NCBI GenBank assembly: GCA_001312325.1
Contig: BBDJ01000041.1
Coordinates: 1 to 36,547, forward strand
Direction of reading: 5' to 3'
Source: Lysinibacillus pakistanensis
Lineage (GTDB): Bacteria; Bacillota; Bacilli; Bacillales_A; Planococcaceae
DNA length: 36,547 nt
Both the position numbers and the translations under genes were made by a program. The notes beneath the pieces are model-generated. The model was not told where the DNA came from, did not search any database, and saw nothing but the letters and a program-made list of their open reading frames with translations. Below are positions 1 to 9,601 of the stretch, piece by piece. Position 1 is the stretch's first letter; each line of letters opens with the position of its first letter.

Positions 1-858
1 CCCTCTTTAAAAAATAAGCCCTTTTTAAAAAATTCATCATAAATCGGATATGGACACGGTGCACCCCCTGATAAAAATACTTTCATAGAGGGGAAGCCAC
101 TCTTCTTAAAGTAGTCTGTTGCAATCATCGCTTGGTACATCGTTGGCACAAAAAGCGATATGGTTGTCTTATATTGATTAATGGCCTTAAGAGCTGTTTC
201 TGCCTCGAACTTATCGCCAATCACAACCGTTCCACCAGCCATTAGCAGTGGAATACATAGGGCATTTAAACCTCCTGTATGAAACATTGGCATATAATTT
301 AACGTACAATCACTGTCATTTAAACCCCAGCTAATGATTGTGTTAATGGCATTCCAATTAATAGAATTAAAGGACAGGACGACCCCCTTCGCTTGCCCAG
401 TAGTGCCCCCTGTATAGATAATCAGCCAAGGGTCATTTAAATCTACTTGGCTAATGCTTGGAAACGTATCAAATTCATTCAGCACTTGTAGAGGATGCAT
501 GTTCTCTAAAAAGAGAGGACAATTCATACCTTCCTCGTACAATAATAAGGATGGTGTAGCATCAATTAAAATATCATTTAATTCTTTTAAGCTCATGCGC
601 CAATTTAACGGTACATAGATAAGCCCTCTTATTCCACAGGCGAATAATACGGCAAAAAGTTGGATGTGATTCTTCGAAAATACAGCTACACGACTTCCTG
701 CCTGTAAATTTTGGTGCTCAAAAAAAACGACTCCATTTTGTAATTTCCTCTGTTAATTGCTTATAAGTCCACTGCTCCTGTGTTTCTAAATTTACCAATG
801 CTAGTCGATTAGGTGTTAACGATGCACGTTTGAAAATCCAGGCTTGCTCTACAAACAT
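1..858 (-). pseudogene. AMP-dependent acyl-CoA ligase, 3' end outside window, one frameshift
   Basis: Probable acyl-CoA synthetase that activates a carboxylic acid with ATP and CoA. The N-terminal part is visible: start MFVEQAWIFKRAS, then the AMP-binding P-loop IIYTGGTTGQAKG, then PMFHTGGLN and the FLSGGAPCP stretch typical of the ANL superfamily. The start ATG at 858 follows an AAGGAGG ribosome site. The frame is broken at an 8-base A run (720-727); seven bases would read through as SRFFEHQN. It is the last visible gene of the Liv-type operon and begins 17 bases after the dehydrogenase stop, which implies that it feeds an imported acid into CoA-bound catabolism. Chain-length specificity cannot be read. 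Family is confident, substrate unknown. Confidence 0.88.
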
Positions 859-874
859 TTTGAAAGCCTCCTTA

Positions 875-1606
875 TCACATCATAATTGCTCCATCCACAT
901 GAAGCGTGTGACCGTGGACATAAGAAGCCTCATCAGATGCTAAAAATAAATAGGCATTAGCAATATCTCTAGGTGTACCTAATCTTTGCAAGGGCACGAC
1001 TGCGCGCATTTGAGCAAGAACGTTTTCTGGCATCTTTTTCACCATTTCGGTTTCTGTAAAACCAGGTGCCACCGCATTGACATTGATGCCCTTACGCCCT
1101 AATTCCTTCGCCCATGTTTTTGTCATGCCGACGATTGCAGCCTTTGTTGCAGCATAATTGGTTTGACCAACATTTCCATATACACCACTAACGGAAGATG
1201 TATTAATAATTTTACCCCCACCAGCAGCCACCATATGTGGAATAACCTCTTGTGTGCAGTGAAATACCCCAGTTAAATTCACATCGAGGACCTGTCGAAA
1301 CTGATCTTCTGTCATTTTTGTTAGCATCGCATCACGAGTAATTCCTGCATTATTTACTAAAATATCAACGCTGCCCGCGTGCTCTATAACCGTTGACACC
1401 AGCTTCTTGACACTCTCTCTATCCGCAACATCTACTTGCACAAATAATGATTTATCTCCTAAATGATGGGCAGCTGCAATACCAGCCTTCTCATCAAAAT
1501 CTGCAATAAAAACGAACGCACCTTCTTCAATAAATCGTTCAGCAGCAGCATAGCCAATCCCGTTAGCAGCTCCTGTAATAATGGCAACTTTATTGTTTAA
1601 TCGCAT
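875..1606 (-). CDS. Short-chain dehydrogenase/reductase, FabG-like
   Basis: NAD(P)-dependent oxidoreductase of the classical SDR family, resembling 3-oxoacyl-ACP/CoA reductases. Visible are the cofactor motif TGAANGIG near residue 12, NNAG near residue 86, the catalytic Ser in NTSSVSG, the YAATK motif (Tyr/Lys pair) and the VAPGFTETEM segment after the active site. I chose ATG at 1606 because GGAGGG sits 7 bases upstream; a TTG five codons earlier is also open. Its start overlaps the end of the hydrolase gene by 17 bases. About 243 residues, a normal length. The frame is intact and has no long homopolymer. It may act on a 3-oxoacyl or 3-hydroxyacyl intermediate; it is probably not the housekeeping FabG, given its catabolic operon. 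Confidence 0.92.
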   Translation of the reverse strand: MRLNNKVAIITGAANGIGYAAAERFIEEGAFVFIADFDEKAGIAAAHHLGDKSLFVQVDVADRESVKKLVSTVIEHAGSVDILVNNAGITRDAMLTKMTEDQFRQVLDVNLTGVFHCTQEVIPHMVAAGGGKIINTSSVSGVYGNVGQTNYAATKAAIVGMTKTWAKELGRKGINVNAVAPGFTETEMVKKMPENVLAQMRAVVPLQRLGTPRDIANAYLFLASDEASYVHGHTLHVDGAIMM

Positions 1607-2501
1607 AATTCTTCCCTCCAATTTCTAAAAAAGCCTCGATTTCGGATGTTAGCTGTGGTAAATCATCAATTAATGGTGAATGCCCACAGTCTTTTAAGCT
1701 GACAAATTGTGCATTTGCACCTAAATCGAGCATAGTCTCATCATTCATTTCTTCTGTTATGACATAATCACGATCCCCTCGTAACACTAAAATGGGAATA
1801 GTGATTTGTTGTGCTTCATGTGTGCCCTTAACAACTTCATTATCAATAGCACTAATATTAAAAACATTTAATGCATGATAAACTTCAGCTAAATTTCTTT
1901 GTGTCAGCATATCCTCCACGTATTGCTGATATTGTTCCGTACTAGGCTGCTGATGTGTATAAATAAGTGCATTCCAAATGGACTGTAAGCCTTGAGCATT
2001 TTTCGAATCGTAGAATCCTTGTACCAATTTCGTTTTAGATGTATCAACTAGCACCTCGTTATAGGTAAATGCTCTCTTTAATGAACCTTGATTGCTAGTA
2101 CCTAAATCTGTGTAAAATGGATAGCCTCTGGTAGATGCTGAGGCTAGTAAAATTAGTCGTTGACAATAGCCCGGATAATTCGCAACAAACTGCATGCTTA
2201 CTGCTCCACCTGTTGACCAACCTATCATGTCAAATTGCTTCAATTGAATGGCGTCAACAAAAAGCTTTACATCATCGCTAAATTCTTTAATAGTGGAAAT
2301 TGGCTTGTGATAAGATGAACCACCAAATCCCCTTAAATCGATCGCATAAATTGTATACTTTTCATCCAACGAGTCTATAAGGACATCCCAATGTTTGGAA
2401 GATGTCATATTACCATGAATAAGTAATAAAACATGTTCTCCCCCTTGACGTTTACGATATGCAAGCGTTTCTCCATTTGAAAGTTGAACTGTTTTTAACA
2501 T
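1590..2501 (-). CDS. Alpha/beta hydrolase
   Basis: Intact alpha/beta-fold hydrolase of 303 residues. The oxyanion-side motif LLIHGNMTSS is near residue 27, the strand YAIDLRGFGGSS follows, and the nucleophile elbow is GWSTGG (Ser as nucleophile). The acid lies in the RGDRDYVI segment and the His in DCGHSPLID near the C-terminus, so the triad looks complete. The ribosome site AAGGGGGAAG precedes ATG 2501. The gene starts 12 bases after the oxoacyl synthase stop and overlaps the dehydrogenase start. It could be a thioesterase, an esterase or a C-C hydrolase of the pathway. The sequence alone does not separate these. Confidence 0.9.
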   Translation of the reverse strand: MLKTVQLSNGETLAYRKRQGGEHVLLLIHGNMTSSKHWDVLIDSLDEKYTIYAIDLRGFGGSSYHKPISTIKEFSDDVKLFVDAIQLKQFDMIGWSTGGAVSMQFVANYPGYCQRLILLASASTRGYPFYTDLGTSNQGSLKRAFTYNEVLVDTSKTKLVQGFYDSKNAQGLQSIWNALIYTHQQPSTEQYQQYVEDMLTQRNLAEVYHALNVFNISAIDNEVVKGTHEAQQITIPILVLRGDRDYVITEEMNDETMLDLGANAQFVSLKDCGHSPLIDDLPQLTSEIEAFLEIGGKNYAIKQ

Positions 2502-2513
2502 CGCACTTCCCCC

Positions 2514-3520
2514 TTATCCCCATCGAATTGTCATAGCTCCCCAGACATAGCCAATACCAGCACTAACAAGTGTGACAATGTCTCCATCTTGAATACGACC
2601 TTCTTCTAATGCCAGCTGCAATGACAAAATTTGATCAATCTGTCCAATATGTCCATACTCCTGTAAATAGATGGATTGTTCCTGCTGCAGACCTAGTTCG
2701 GATAATATATAATCATGAGCAGATCTTTTCATGTGAAGCATCGCTAAATAGCTTATATTTCCCTCGTTTAATCCACTTTTCGCTAAAGATGTTCGAATCG
2801 CCTTCAAAAAAATTGCTTAAGGATTTTTGTTCAAGGCGCTCTTTCATCCCAATCGGATCGATGACATCGAGCTGATATAAATGATGCTCTAAATCATAAG
2901 CCGTCAAAGGTTTCTTAGTACCTCCAACAGGTACGACAACATCTTCCGAGAAAGAGCCATCCGTCATAATATCCGCCTCTAATAACTGATTTTTATCAAA
3001 ATTCTTTTGTAAAATGATGGCGCCTCCACCTGCAGCTAAATTGTACATAAAGCGTGTTCGTGGATTACTGTAATCAATAAAATCAACATTTCGATAGCCG
3101 CCTGCTAACACAATGATTTGAATAGAATCATCTGATGCCATTAAGCTTTTTGCTAGTTTAAGAGCCATAATTGTCGTACCACATCTTAATTGCACATCGA
3201 ATGCCCAAGCATTCACGGCCCCAAGCTCCTCCTGCATTTTGATCGAAGCCGTCCACAGTGGATACTCTTTATGCTCCTCCCCCATATAAATAACAACATC
3301 AATGTCCTTCGGCTCGATATTAGCCTTGCGTATTGCCTCCTGAGCTGCCCATACAGCCATTTGAACTGTATGATCATGCTCACCAGGAACAGGCTTTTCA
3401 TGGATACCCATTTTTTTGTCGAATAATATCTTCTGGAATATTAGAACGGTCTGCTATTTCTTTAGATGTCATTTTTGTTTGTGGAATATAAATTCCGGTA
3501 CTTACAATACCTACAGTCAT
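2514..3520 (-). pseudogene. 3-oxoacyl synthase III-like thiolase-fold enzyme, two frameshifts
   Basis: FabH/KASIII-like condensing enzyme, about 335 residues once repaired. It starts MTVGIVSTGIYIP at ATG 3520 behind AAAGGAG, directly after the LivM stop. The catalytic Cys is in DVQLRCGTT, His in HMKRSAHD, and the C-terminal SAGIGYVWGAMTIRW is well kept. Where FabH enzymes carry the active-site Asn (GNTS), this protein reads YGHIG, so the third catalytic residue differs. Two breaks lie in 7-base runs (3411-3417 and 2806-2812); six bases in each restores the frame (IIRQKMGIHEK and LSNFLKAIRTS). Its place between an importer and CoA-handling enzymes suggests catabolic or specialised acyl chemistry, not fatty-acid initiation. 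Confidence 0.86.
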
Positions 3521-4538
3521 TCAAATCGCTCCTTTTCCTGCGACAGGGCAACTGATACTTTGTCTTTTTTTCTTTAGCTTTAATCGCCATTTCCAATACA
3601 TCATGCGAAGTGATCCAATAATTCCTTTCGGGAAAAAGATAACAGCTAAAATATAAAGAATCCCAAAGAAAATAATCCAACGTTCAAATATCGGATAATC
3701 ACGTGCCAATCCTGAAAGTGCATGTTGTGCATATTCAATAACAGCCGCTCCGAGCAATGGTCCAACTAATGTGCCAACACCACCAATAATTGTCATTAAT
3801 AATGCATCTAATGTGATATCCATTGTCATGACACTTGTGTTGACGAATCGAAGTGATATAGCATATAAGGAGCCTGCTAAACTTGCAACGGTCCCTGCGA
3901 CAACAGATGCAATCACTTTATAATGCAAAGTGTTGTAGCCCAATGATTTTGTTCGTTGTTCATTTTCTCGAACAGCGATTAAAATCCGACCTGTTGGGGA
4001 GTTAACGAAGCGATAAAGTGCGATAAAAATAAAGACTAAGCATGCTAATACAAAGAAATAAAACGTTATTCTGTCTCTAAAAATTTCCGGTGCTCTAAAT
4101 GTAAAACCATCATTTCCGTATGTGACAGAGCGCCATTTTTCTGCCACTACTAAAAATAGTCCTGAAAAGGCTAGTGTCAGCATCGCAAAGAAATGACTTT
4201 TTAACCTAAGCGTTAATAATCCTACTAAGAAGCTAATGAACCCTGCGATGAATAGGCCGACAACAATCGATAATATAAAGATCGAAAGCGTGTTATCCAT
4301 TTGTTTCAGCATGACAGATGTTGTGTACGCCCCTATTCCAAAAAAACATGGCGTGACCAAACGATACAATGCCTGTGTAGCCTAGCAGAATGTCATAACT
4401 CATCGCTAAAATACCGAAAATAAAGATCTGTGTTAATAAAATCATGAGTGTTCTTGAATCATTGACGTAAGGGAGAAGCACTAATATTACCAGCATGAGG
4501 AAAAAGCCTACATACTTTAATGAAAGCTTATTTTTCAT
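3521..4538 (-). pseudogene. livM: Liv-type ABC transporter permease LivM, one frameshift
   Basis: Second membrane permease of a hydrophobic-amino-acid-type (HAAT/Liv) ABC importer, about 339 residues when repaired. Many hydrophobic helices are visible. Family landmarks include YDILLGYTGIVSFGHAMFFGIGAYT near the N-terminus and IIGGVGTLVGPLLGA with the following AHALSG-like EAA loop. The break is in a 7-base run at 4340-4346; six bases give AMFFGIGAY in one frame. The start ATG at 4538 overlaps the LivH stop as ATGA. It would pair with LivH in the membrane and be driven by LivF and LivG. Confidence 0.9.
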
Positions 4539-5408
4539 GTTGATCTCTCCTTTCGCATTGCAAATAAACCTTGTGGACGGAAAATTAATACTATAGCCAT
4601 TAAAATCATATTGACCGCAAGCGATAATACCGGTACATAATAAGCCATAAAGCTACCTGCTAATCCGACTAAAATTGCCGCAAGTAGAGAGCCCGAAAAG
4701 CTGCCCATTCCTCCGATAACGACAACAATAAAGCCTAAAATCGCATATTCCATACCCATTTCAGCATAGATAACACCTGAATACGGAGCCATTAACATGC
4801 CGCTAAGTGCCGCTAATGCTGCACCAACCATAAAGACATATAAAAATACTCGCTTTATATGAATCCCGAGTGCCTGTGCCATTTCTTTATCCTGTACACC
4901 AGCCCGAACGATTAGCCCAATTTTTGTACGCTTCAACATGTACTGGAAAATACCGAAAATCACAAAACCTACTACAATAATAAATAATCGATATTTAATG
5001 ATAATAACGTCTCCAATTTCCCAGCTACCTGCTAAATAACTTGGCGTTTTCACTGCCACACCATTAGGTCCAAAGACAACTTTAATCATCTCTTGTAACA
5101 CAAGCATAAGCCCTAATGTAATTAAAATTTGCTGAATATGATTGCCATAAACAGGGGTAATAATTAATTTCTCTGTAATAAAGCCTAAAAGTGCACCTGT
5201 GACAACGGCTCCTATAAGGCCGATTAAAAAGCTCTCGGTGAACATATACGTAAATATCCCTGTATAAGCCCCCCAGACAAATAATCCACCATGTGCAAAG
5301 TTTAAAACATCCATTAATCCAAAAATTAACGTAAGACCAGCTGCCAGTAAAAAAAATTAACATGCCCGTCGCTAGGCCATTAATGACTAAATTTACGAAT
5401 AGCTCCAA
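4535..5408 (-). pseudogene. livH: Liv-type ABC transporter permease LivH, one frameshift, TTG start
   Basis: First membrane permease of the Liv-type importer. The protein begins MELFVNLVINGLATGML and continues through GLMDVLNFAHGGLFVWGAYTG, a signature of LivH. The later VVIGGMGSFSGSLLAAILVG is the coupling-loop region that contacts the ATPases. The start is TTG at 5408, supported by AAGGAGGTG seven bases upstream; no ATG fits. The frame breaks in an 8-base A run (5349-5356); seven bases give MLIFLLAAGLTLIFG. It follows LivF by 14 bases and overlaps LivM by 4. Confidence 0.9.
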
Positions 5409-5422
5409 TGAAATACACCTCC

Positions 5423-6130
5423 TTATCCTATTCCAAGATATTTTCTTTTTAGTTCTTCATTATGGATAAGATCCTGCATTTTACCTGAGTGAACCGTTCT
5501 CCCGTCATCAATTAATGTATACATTTCGCCAATTCGACTCGCCATAATAAAGTTTTGCTCTACAAGTACAATAGACGTTTGTTTCTTCATTTCCACGATG
5601 GCCTCCATTACTTTCTCTACCATTATTGGCGCCAGCCTTTGGAAGGCTCATCAATTAAAATTAACTTACTATCATTAATAAATGCCCTTGCCATGGACAG
5701 CATTTGCTTTTGACCACCTGAAAGATGTCCGCCAGCCTTTTTCCAAAATTTCTTTAAATCAGGAAACAGCTCCAGCACATAATTTTGTCGCTCTAAGGTA
5801 ACTGCATCCTCTTTGCGCATCGCCACTTTCATATTTTCCTCTACGGTTAAATCTGCAAAAATTCCTTGGTTTTCAGGCACATAACCTATACCTAATTTTG
5901 CCACTTTATAAGTAGGGCTTTTTTTTAATAGAGTGTGAGTGGAATTTTACCTCTCCCTTTGAGGCAGGCGTTAATCCCATAATCGTTTTTAAAGTAGTCG
6001 TTTTCCCTGCTCCATTTCTTCCAAGTAGTACACTTACCTGACCTTCCTTTGCCTCAAAATTGACTCCCTGCAAAATATGGTATTGGCCAATATATGTGTG
6101 GACATCATTTAATTTCAGTAAGGTGTTCAT
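5423..6130 (-). pseudogene. livF: Liv-type ABC transporter ATPase LivF, two frameshifts
   Basis: One of two nucleotide-binding subunits of the importer, about 236 residues. Walker A is GRNGAGKTT, the signature LSGGQKQML, and Walker B LILIDEPSKGL followed by the H-loop-region LVEQNF typical of LivF. Two breaks occur. One is an extra base in an 8-base run at 5919-5926, where seven bases give HSIKKSPTYKVAKLG. The other is a missing base near 5636, where EPSKGLAPIMVEK is expected but the frame reads GWRQ and stops. The second is one of few deletions in the window and is not in an A/T run. The start ATG 6130 lies inside the end of livG (26-base overlap). Confidence 0.9.
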
Positions 6131-6884
6131 CGTACAGACCCCCTAAATATGCATTTTGTACGGTTTCATTTTTCATAATGTCCTGTGGGGTTCCATCCGC
6201 AAGAAGCTGACCATTAAACAACACCATAATCGAGTCAGACAAATCTAGAATCATATCCATCTTGTGTTCAATAAGGAGAATGGTTTTATCCCCCTGGTTT
6301 TTTTATTCTGCGAATGATCTCTAAAATCGTTGGTACTTCCTCTAAGGACATTCCGGCCGTTGGCTCATCAAGCAGAAGAATTTCTGTATCAAGTGCTAAC
6401 AACATAGCAATTTCTAGCTTTCTTTTTTTCCCCATGAGACAGCATTGTTGCCAGGGCATCCCTTTTATTATCAAGTAAAACGAGTGTTAATAGCTCCTCT
6501 GCTTTTTCTGTAATCGCCTTATAGCTTTTATAATGGCGAAATAATTGGTAACGTACTTTCTCCTTTGATTGCACAGCCAAACGAACATTTTCTAAAACCG
6601 TCAAGTTTGGAAAAACATTAGTAATTTGAAACGATCGCCCTAGCCCCATACGCGTTCTTTCTATAGCCGATTTTTGTGCAAGTGATTGTCCCTTAAAATA
6701 GACATCTCCAGTAGACGGCATTAATTCCCCACTGATTAAATTAAAAAAAGGTTGTTTTACCAGCACCATTTGGTCCAATAATTGATTTCAAATGCTTTTC
6801 TGGCATATTAAAATTCACATGGTCTACAGCTATGTGTCCGCCAAAACGAATCGTTAAGTTTTCTGTTCGTAAAATAGGCTCCAT
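6105..6884 (-). pseudogene. livG: Liv-type ABC transporter ATPase LivG, three frameshifts
   Basis: Second nucleotide-binding subunit, about 255 residues when repaired. It starts MEPILRTENLTIRFGG at ATG 6884. Walker A is GPNGAGKTT, the signature LSHGEKRKLEIA, Walker B ILLLDEPTAGM and the H-loop LLIEHKMDMI. Each of three 7-base runs (6743-6749, 6423-6429, 6298-6304) needs one base fewer. The signature LSHGE differs slightly from the usual LSYGE. The gene ends in TGA at 6105, inside livF. It is separated from the binding-protein gene by about 100 bases that contain two stem-loops, so its expression may be set below that of the binding protein. Confidence 0.9.
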
Positions 6885-6910
6885 CGTATTCTCCTTTCTA
6901 ACACTTCTAT

Positions 6911-6976
6911 CGCTCTTCATCCATTCTGATTGAGATTAGATGAAGAGAGATGAAGAGTGACAGAATTATTTCTGTC
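6911..6976 (-). promoter_or_regulatory. Two stem-loops between binding-protein gene and livG
   Basis: Two perfect inverted repeats sit in the gap. One pairs 6959-6965 with 6970-6976 (GACAGAA/TTCTGTC, 4-base loop). The other pairs CTCTTCATC at 6913-6921 with GATGAAGAG at 6939-6947, and a second GATGAAGAG copy at 6949-6957 offers an alternative partner. Neither is followed by a clear U tract in the operon direction. Such structures after a binding-protein gene usually stabilise the upstream message or attenuate the downstream genes; that role is inferred here. Confidence 0.6.
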
Positions 6977-6986
6977 TCCACCTTCA

Positions 6987-8226
6987 CTAATTCATAACTG
7001 GTGGTGCCGTTTCTTCAGGATTAAGCTCACGAATTAGTACTGGTACTGGATAATCTACACCCTCTTGTTTTTCAAGACGGATCGAATACATCGACTGTAA
7101 TGCTTGATGGTCTTCTTCTCGGAATGTCATCGTTCCTTTTGGTGTTTCAAAGGACATCCCTTCCATAATACCGATTAGTTTTTTTCGCATCTGCATCACC
7201 TTCTGATTTTTTCAGGGCCTCTACAATAGAGATTGCAGCTGACATTCCTCCTGGCGTAAATAAATCAGGAACCTCATTAAAGCGTTTTTGATGTTCCTCT
7301 ACTAACCATTTATTCACATCATTTTGTGGTAATGTATGATAATACACTGAGAAGCCTTCCATACCTATTAACGGATTCATAAAATTAAGTGCGATAATAT
7401 CTGGTGCACCTGTAGAAATTTTAATGCCCTTCTCTTGGATTTTTAGATCGGCAATTTGATTCCAAGGTGAGTTAGCCCCTGCCCATACAACAAATAAATA
7501 ATCTGGTTTTGCATCAATTACTTTTTGCAAATTCGATGTGAAATCTGTTGCCGCTGGATCAGCATATTCCTCTAAGACTATATCCGCACCTAGCTTTTCC
7601 GCCGCTGTCTTAAATGCATTCACCCCGTCCCAGCCAAAAGAATAATCTGGTGCAAAAGTGGCAATCTTAACACCCTTTCCAGCGATCGCTGCGGCAGCTG
7701 CATAAGCATCCTGAGAAGAATTTCGACCAGTTCGGAAAATATAGTCATTAAATTCTGAGCCCGTAATACTATCCGCTACCGCAGGCTCTACAACCATGAT
7801 TTTTTCATATTCTTCCGCAAGTGGTAGTACTGCCAGCGTATCACCTGAGCTGGAGGAGCCAACTAAGAAATCCACCTTGTCATCCTCCAATAACTTTGTC
7901 GCCTTTTGTACTGCAACCTCTGGCTTTGTTTCTGTATCTTCATAAACAATCTCTATTTTCTTTCCGTTAACCTCCATCGTACCGTCTGTAGCATATTCAA
8001 TCCCTAAATCAAACCCATGCTGTGTTTGTTTCCCATATGACTCAAGAGCCCCCGTCAATGACGCAAGTACACCAATTTTAATAGTGCCACCTTCTTCAGA
8101 AGTTCCCTTTTCATCATTCTCTGAATCCATATCATCCGTTGAACTATCCTTCAATCCCTCTCCATTACAAGCAACTATCATGATTGTGAACATCATTAAC
8201 AGCACAAATAACCAATATCTCTTCAT
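6987..8226 (-). pseudogene. Liv-type branched-chain/organic-acid-binding lipoprotein, one frameshift
   Basis: Extracellular solute-binding protein of the importer (periplasmic-binding-protein type I, Leu/Ile/Val-binding-like), about 412 residues. It has a lipoprotein signal MKRYWLFVLLMMFTIMIVAC with Cys at the lipobox, an acidic linker, then IKIGVLASLTGALESYGKQ and the VGSSSSGDTLAV ligand-loop region. ATG 8226 follows AAAGGGG; a TTG two codons earlier is less well placed. The break is a 7-base run at 7179-7185; six bases give DAKKLIGIMEGM. First gene of the operon. Relatives bind branched amino acids, urea, amides or aromatic and short carboxylic acids. The enzymes next door favour a carboxylic acid. 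Confidence 0.9.
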
Positions 8227-8256
8227 CCTCAAACCCCTTTCATAATGAGCTAATTA

Positions 8257-8268
8257 GAAAGCGCTTTC
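8257..8268 (-). promoter_or_regulatory. CcpA-type cre palindrome
   Basis: The perfect palindrome GAAAGCGCTTTC, read with flanks as CGAAAGCGCTTTCT, closely matches the catabolite-responsive element bound by CcpA in Bacillaceae. It lies about 31 bases upstream of the binding-protein start, at or just downstream of where its promoter should be. That position would give repression by preferred carbon sources and fits a catabolic importer operon. The match is seen; CcpA binding is inferred. Confidence 0.7.
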
Positions 8269-8315
8269 GTTGCTATGTCATCACTATATAAAAGTCCAGT
8301 TACAAATTAGTTACA

Positions 8316-8348
8316 AGATAATAGGCTCAATATTTGAGCCTATTATCT
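8316..8348. terminator. Perfect 15-bp inverted repeat between divergent genes
   Basis: AGATAATAGGCTCAA at 8316-8330 pairs perfectly with 8334-8348 across a 3-base loop. It has no long U tract on either side. It lies between the Liv operon promoter region and the aldo/keto reductase gene, so it may insulate the two divergent units or serve as an operator. A simple terminator is less likely because no gene converges on it. Confidence 0.5.
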
Positions 8349-8504
8349 CTGCGACGAAAGTGAAGCGGAGCGCAACGGCAGCAATAAATCTCTTCAGTAG
8401 TTTTATATAAATTTTATATTAATTCATTATTAATTAATATATTATCCATGTTAAAATCTGGTCTTTATAATGAAGATATACGACTTTTAAAAGGGGGAAC
8501 TAGG

Positions 8505-9494
8505 ATGGAGTTTAGTAAACTTGGCAATAGCGGATTAACAATTAGCAAGATTGCATACGGAAATTGGATAAATCATGGGGGTAAAGTAGATGAGGATACT
8601 GCAAAAGAGTGTGTTAAAGCAGCACTAGATGTCGGTATAACAACATTCGATACTGCTGATGTTTATTCAGACACTAAAGCTGAAGAAATACTTGGCAGGT
8701 CTTTACAAGGTATACGACGCGAGAGCATTGAACTATGTACAAAGGTGTGTCATCCGATTGGAACTGGGCAAAACGATAAAGGTTTATCTCGAATACATAT
8801 TCTAGAAAATTGTCATGCATCTCTGCGTCGATTACAGACCGACTATATAGATGTCTATTATGCACACAGATTTGACCCAACTACTCCTCTTGAAGAAACG
8901 ATGCTAGCATTCGCAGATCTTGTAAGACAAGGTAAAGTGCTTTATATCTGTGTAAGTGAGTGGACAGCAGAACAAATCACCCGTGGTGCAGCACTTTCAA
9001 TGGAATTGAATATTCCGCTCATCGCTAGCCAACCCCAGTATTCAATGTTGTGGAGAGTTATCGAAAGCGATGTGATACCAACCTGTCAGCGTGAGGGACT
9101 TGGGCAAGTAGTATGGTCACCTCTTGCACAAGGTGTTCTCACTGGAAAATATCTACCCCAAAAACCAGTACCAACTCAATCACGTGCTAATTCTCTTGCT
9201 GGCAAACCATTTTTTCATAAACTTGCACAACGTTGGATGAACGACAATGTGCTCACTGCTATCCAAAAGCTTAAACCTATTGCACAAGAGCTTGATCTTA
9301 CCCTCGCTCAACTCGCAGTAGCTTGGGTATTACAAAACCAGAACGTTTCCTCAGCAATTATCGGAGCCTCGAGCCCAGAACAGGTTAGAGAGAATGCGCT
9401 CGCTTCTGGTGTCAAGATAGACATTGAAATAATGAATCAAATTGACAAAATATTAGAAGGTTGCGTTGAGTACGATCCGAGTAAAACAGGTTAA
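8505..9494 (+). CDS. Aldo/keto reductase
   Basis: NADPH-dependent aldo/keto reductase of about 329 residues, most like the potassium-channel-beta/YghZ-type branch. The catalytic tetrad is visible: Asp49 in TTFDTADVY, Tyr54, Lys80 in ELCTKV and His121 in YYAHRFD. Later LAVAWVLQNQNVSSAIIGAS is the cofactor-binding end. I start it at ATG 8505 because AAGGGGG lies 7 bases upstream and the family begins MEFSKLGNSGLTIS; an upstream in-frame ATG at 8448 lacks a site. The frame is intact. It is divergent from the Liv operon and could reduce a carbonyl intermediate of that pathway, but it could equally be independent. Confidence 0.93.
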   Translation: MEFSKLGNSGLTISKIAYGNWINHGGKVDEDTAKECVKAALDVGITTFDTADVYSDTKAEEILGRSLQGIRRESIELCTKVCHPIGTGQNDKGLSRIHILENCHASLRRLQTDYIDVYYAHRFDPTTPLEETMLAFADLVRQGKVLYICVSEWTAEQITRGAALSMELNIPLIASQPQYSMLWRVIESDVIPTCQREGLGQVVWSPLAQGVLTGKYLPQKPVPTQSRANSLAGKPFFHKLAQRWMNDNVLTAIQKLKPIAQELDLTLAQLAVAWVLQNQNVSSAIIGASSPEQVRENALASGVKIDIEIMNQIDKILEGCVEYDPSKTG

Positions 9495-9558
9495 GTTTGC
9501 ACATGACTTTACCAGAAATATATATAAATCTTTGAAGTCTTCCTTTAATACTTAAGTT

Positions 9559-9590
9559 AAATTAGAATTCTTCCTTTCTAATTTTTTTAG
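9559..9590 (+). terminator. Rho-independent terminator after aldo/keto reductase
   Basis: AAATTAGAA (9559-9567) pairs with TTCTAATTT (9576-9584), followed by a T tract. It lies between the reductase stop and the convergent LysR-type gene, so it ends the reductase transcript and may also act on the other strand. Confidence 0.7.
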
Positions 9591-9601
9591 TGCCCATCCC
9601 A

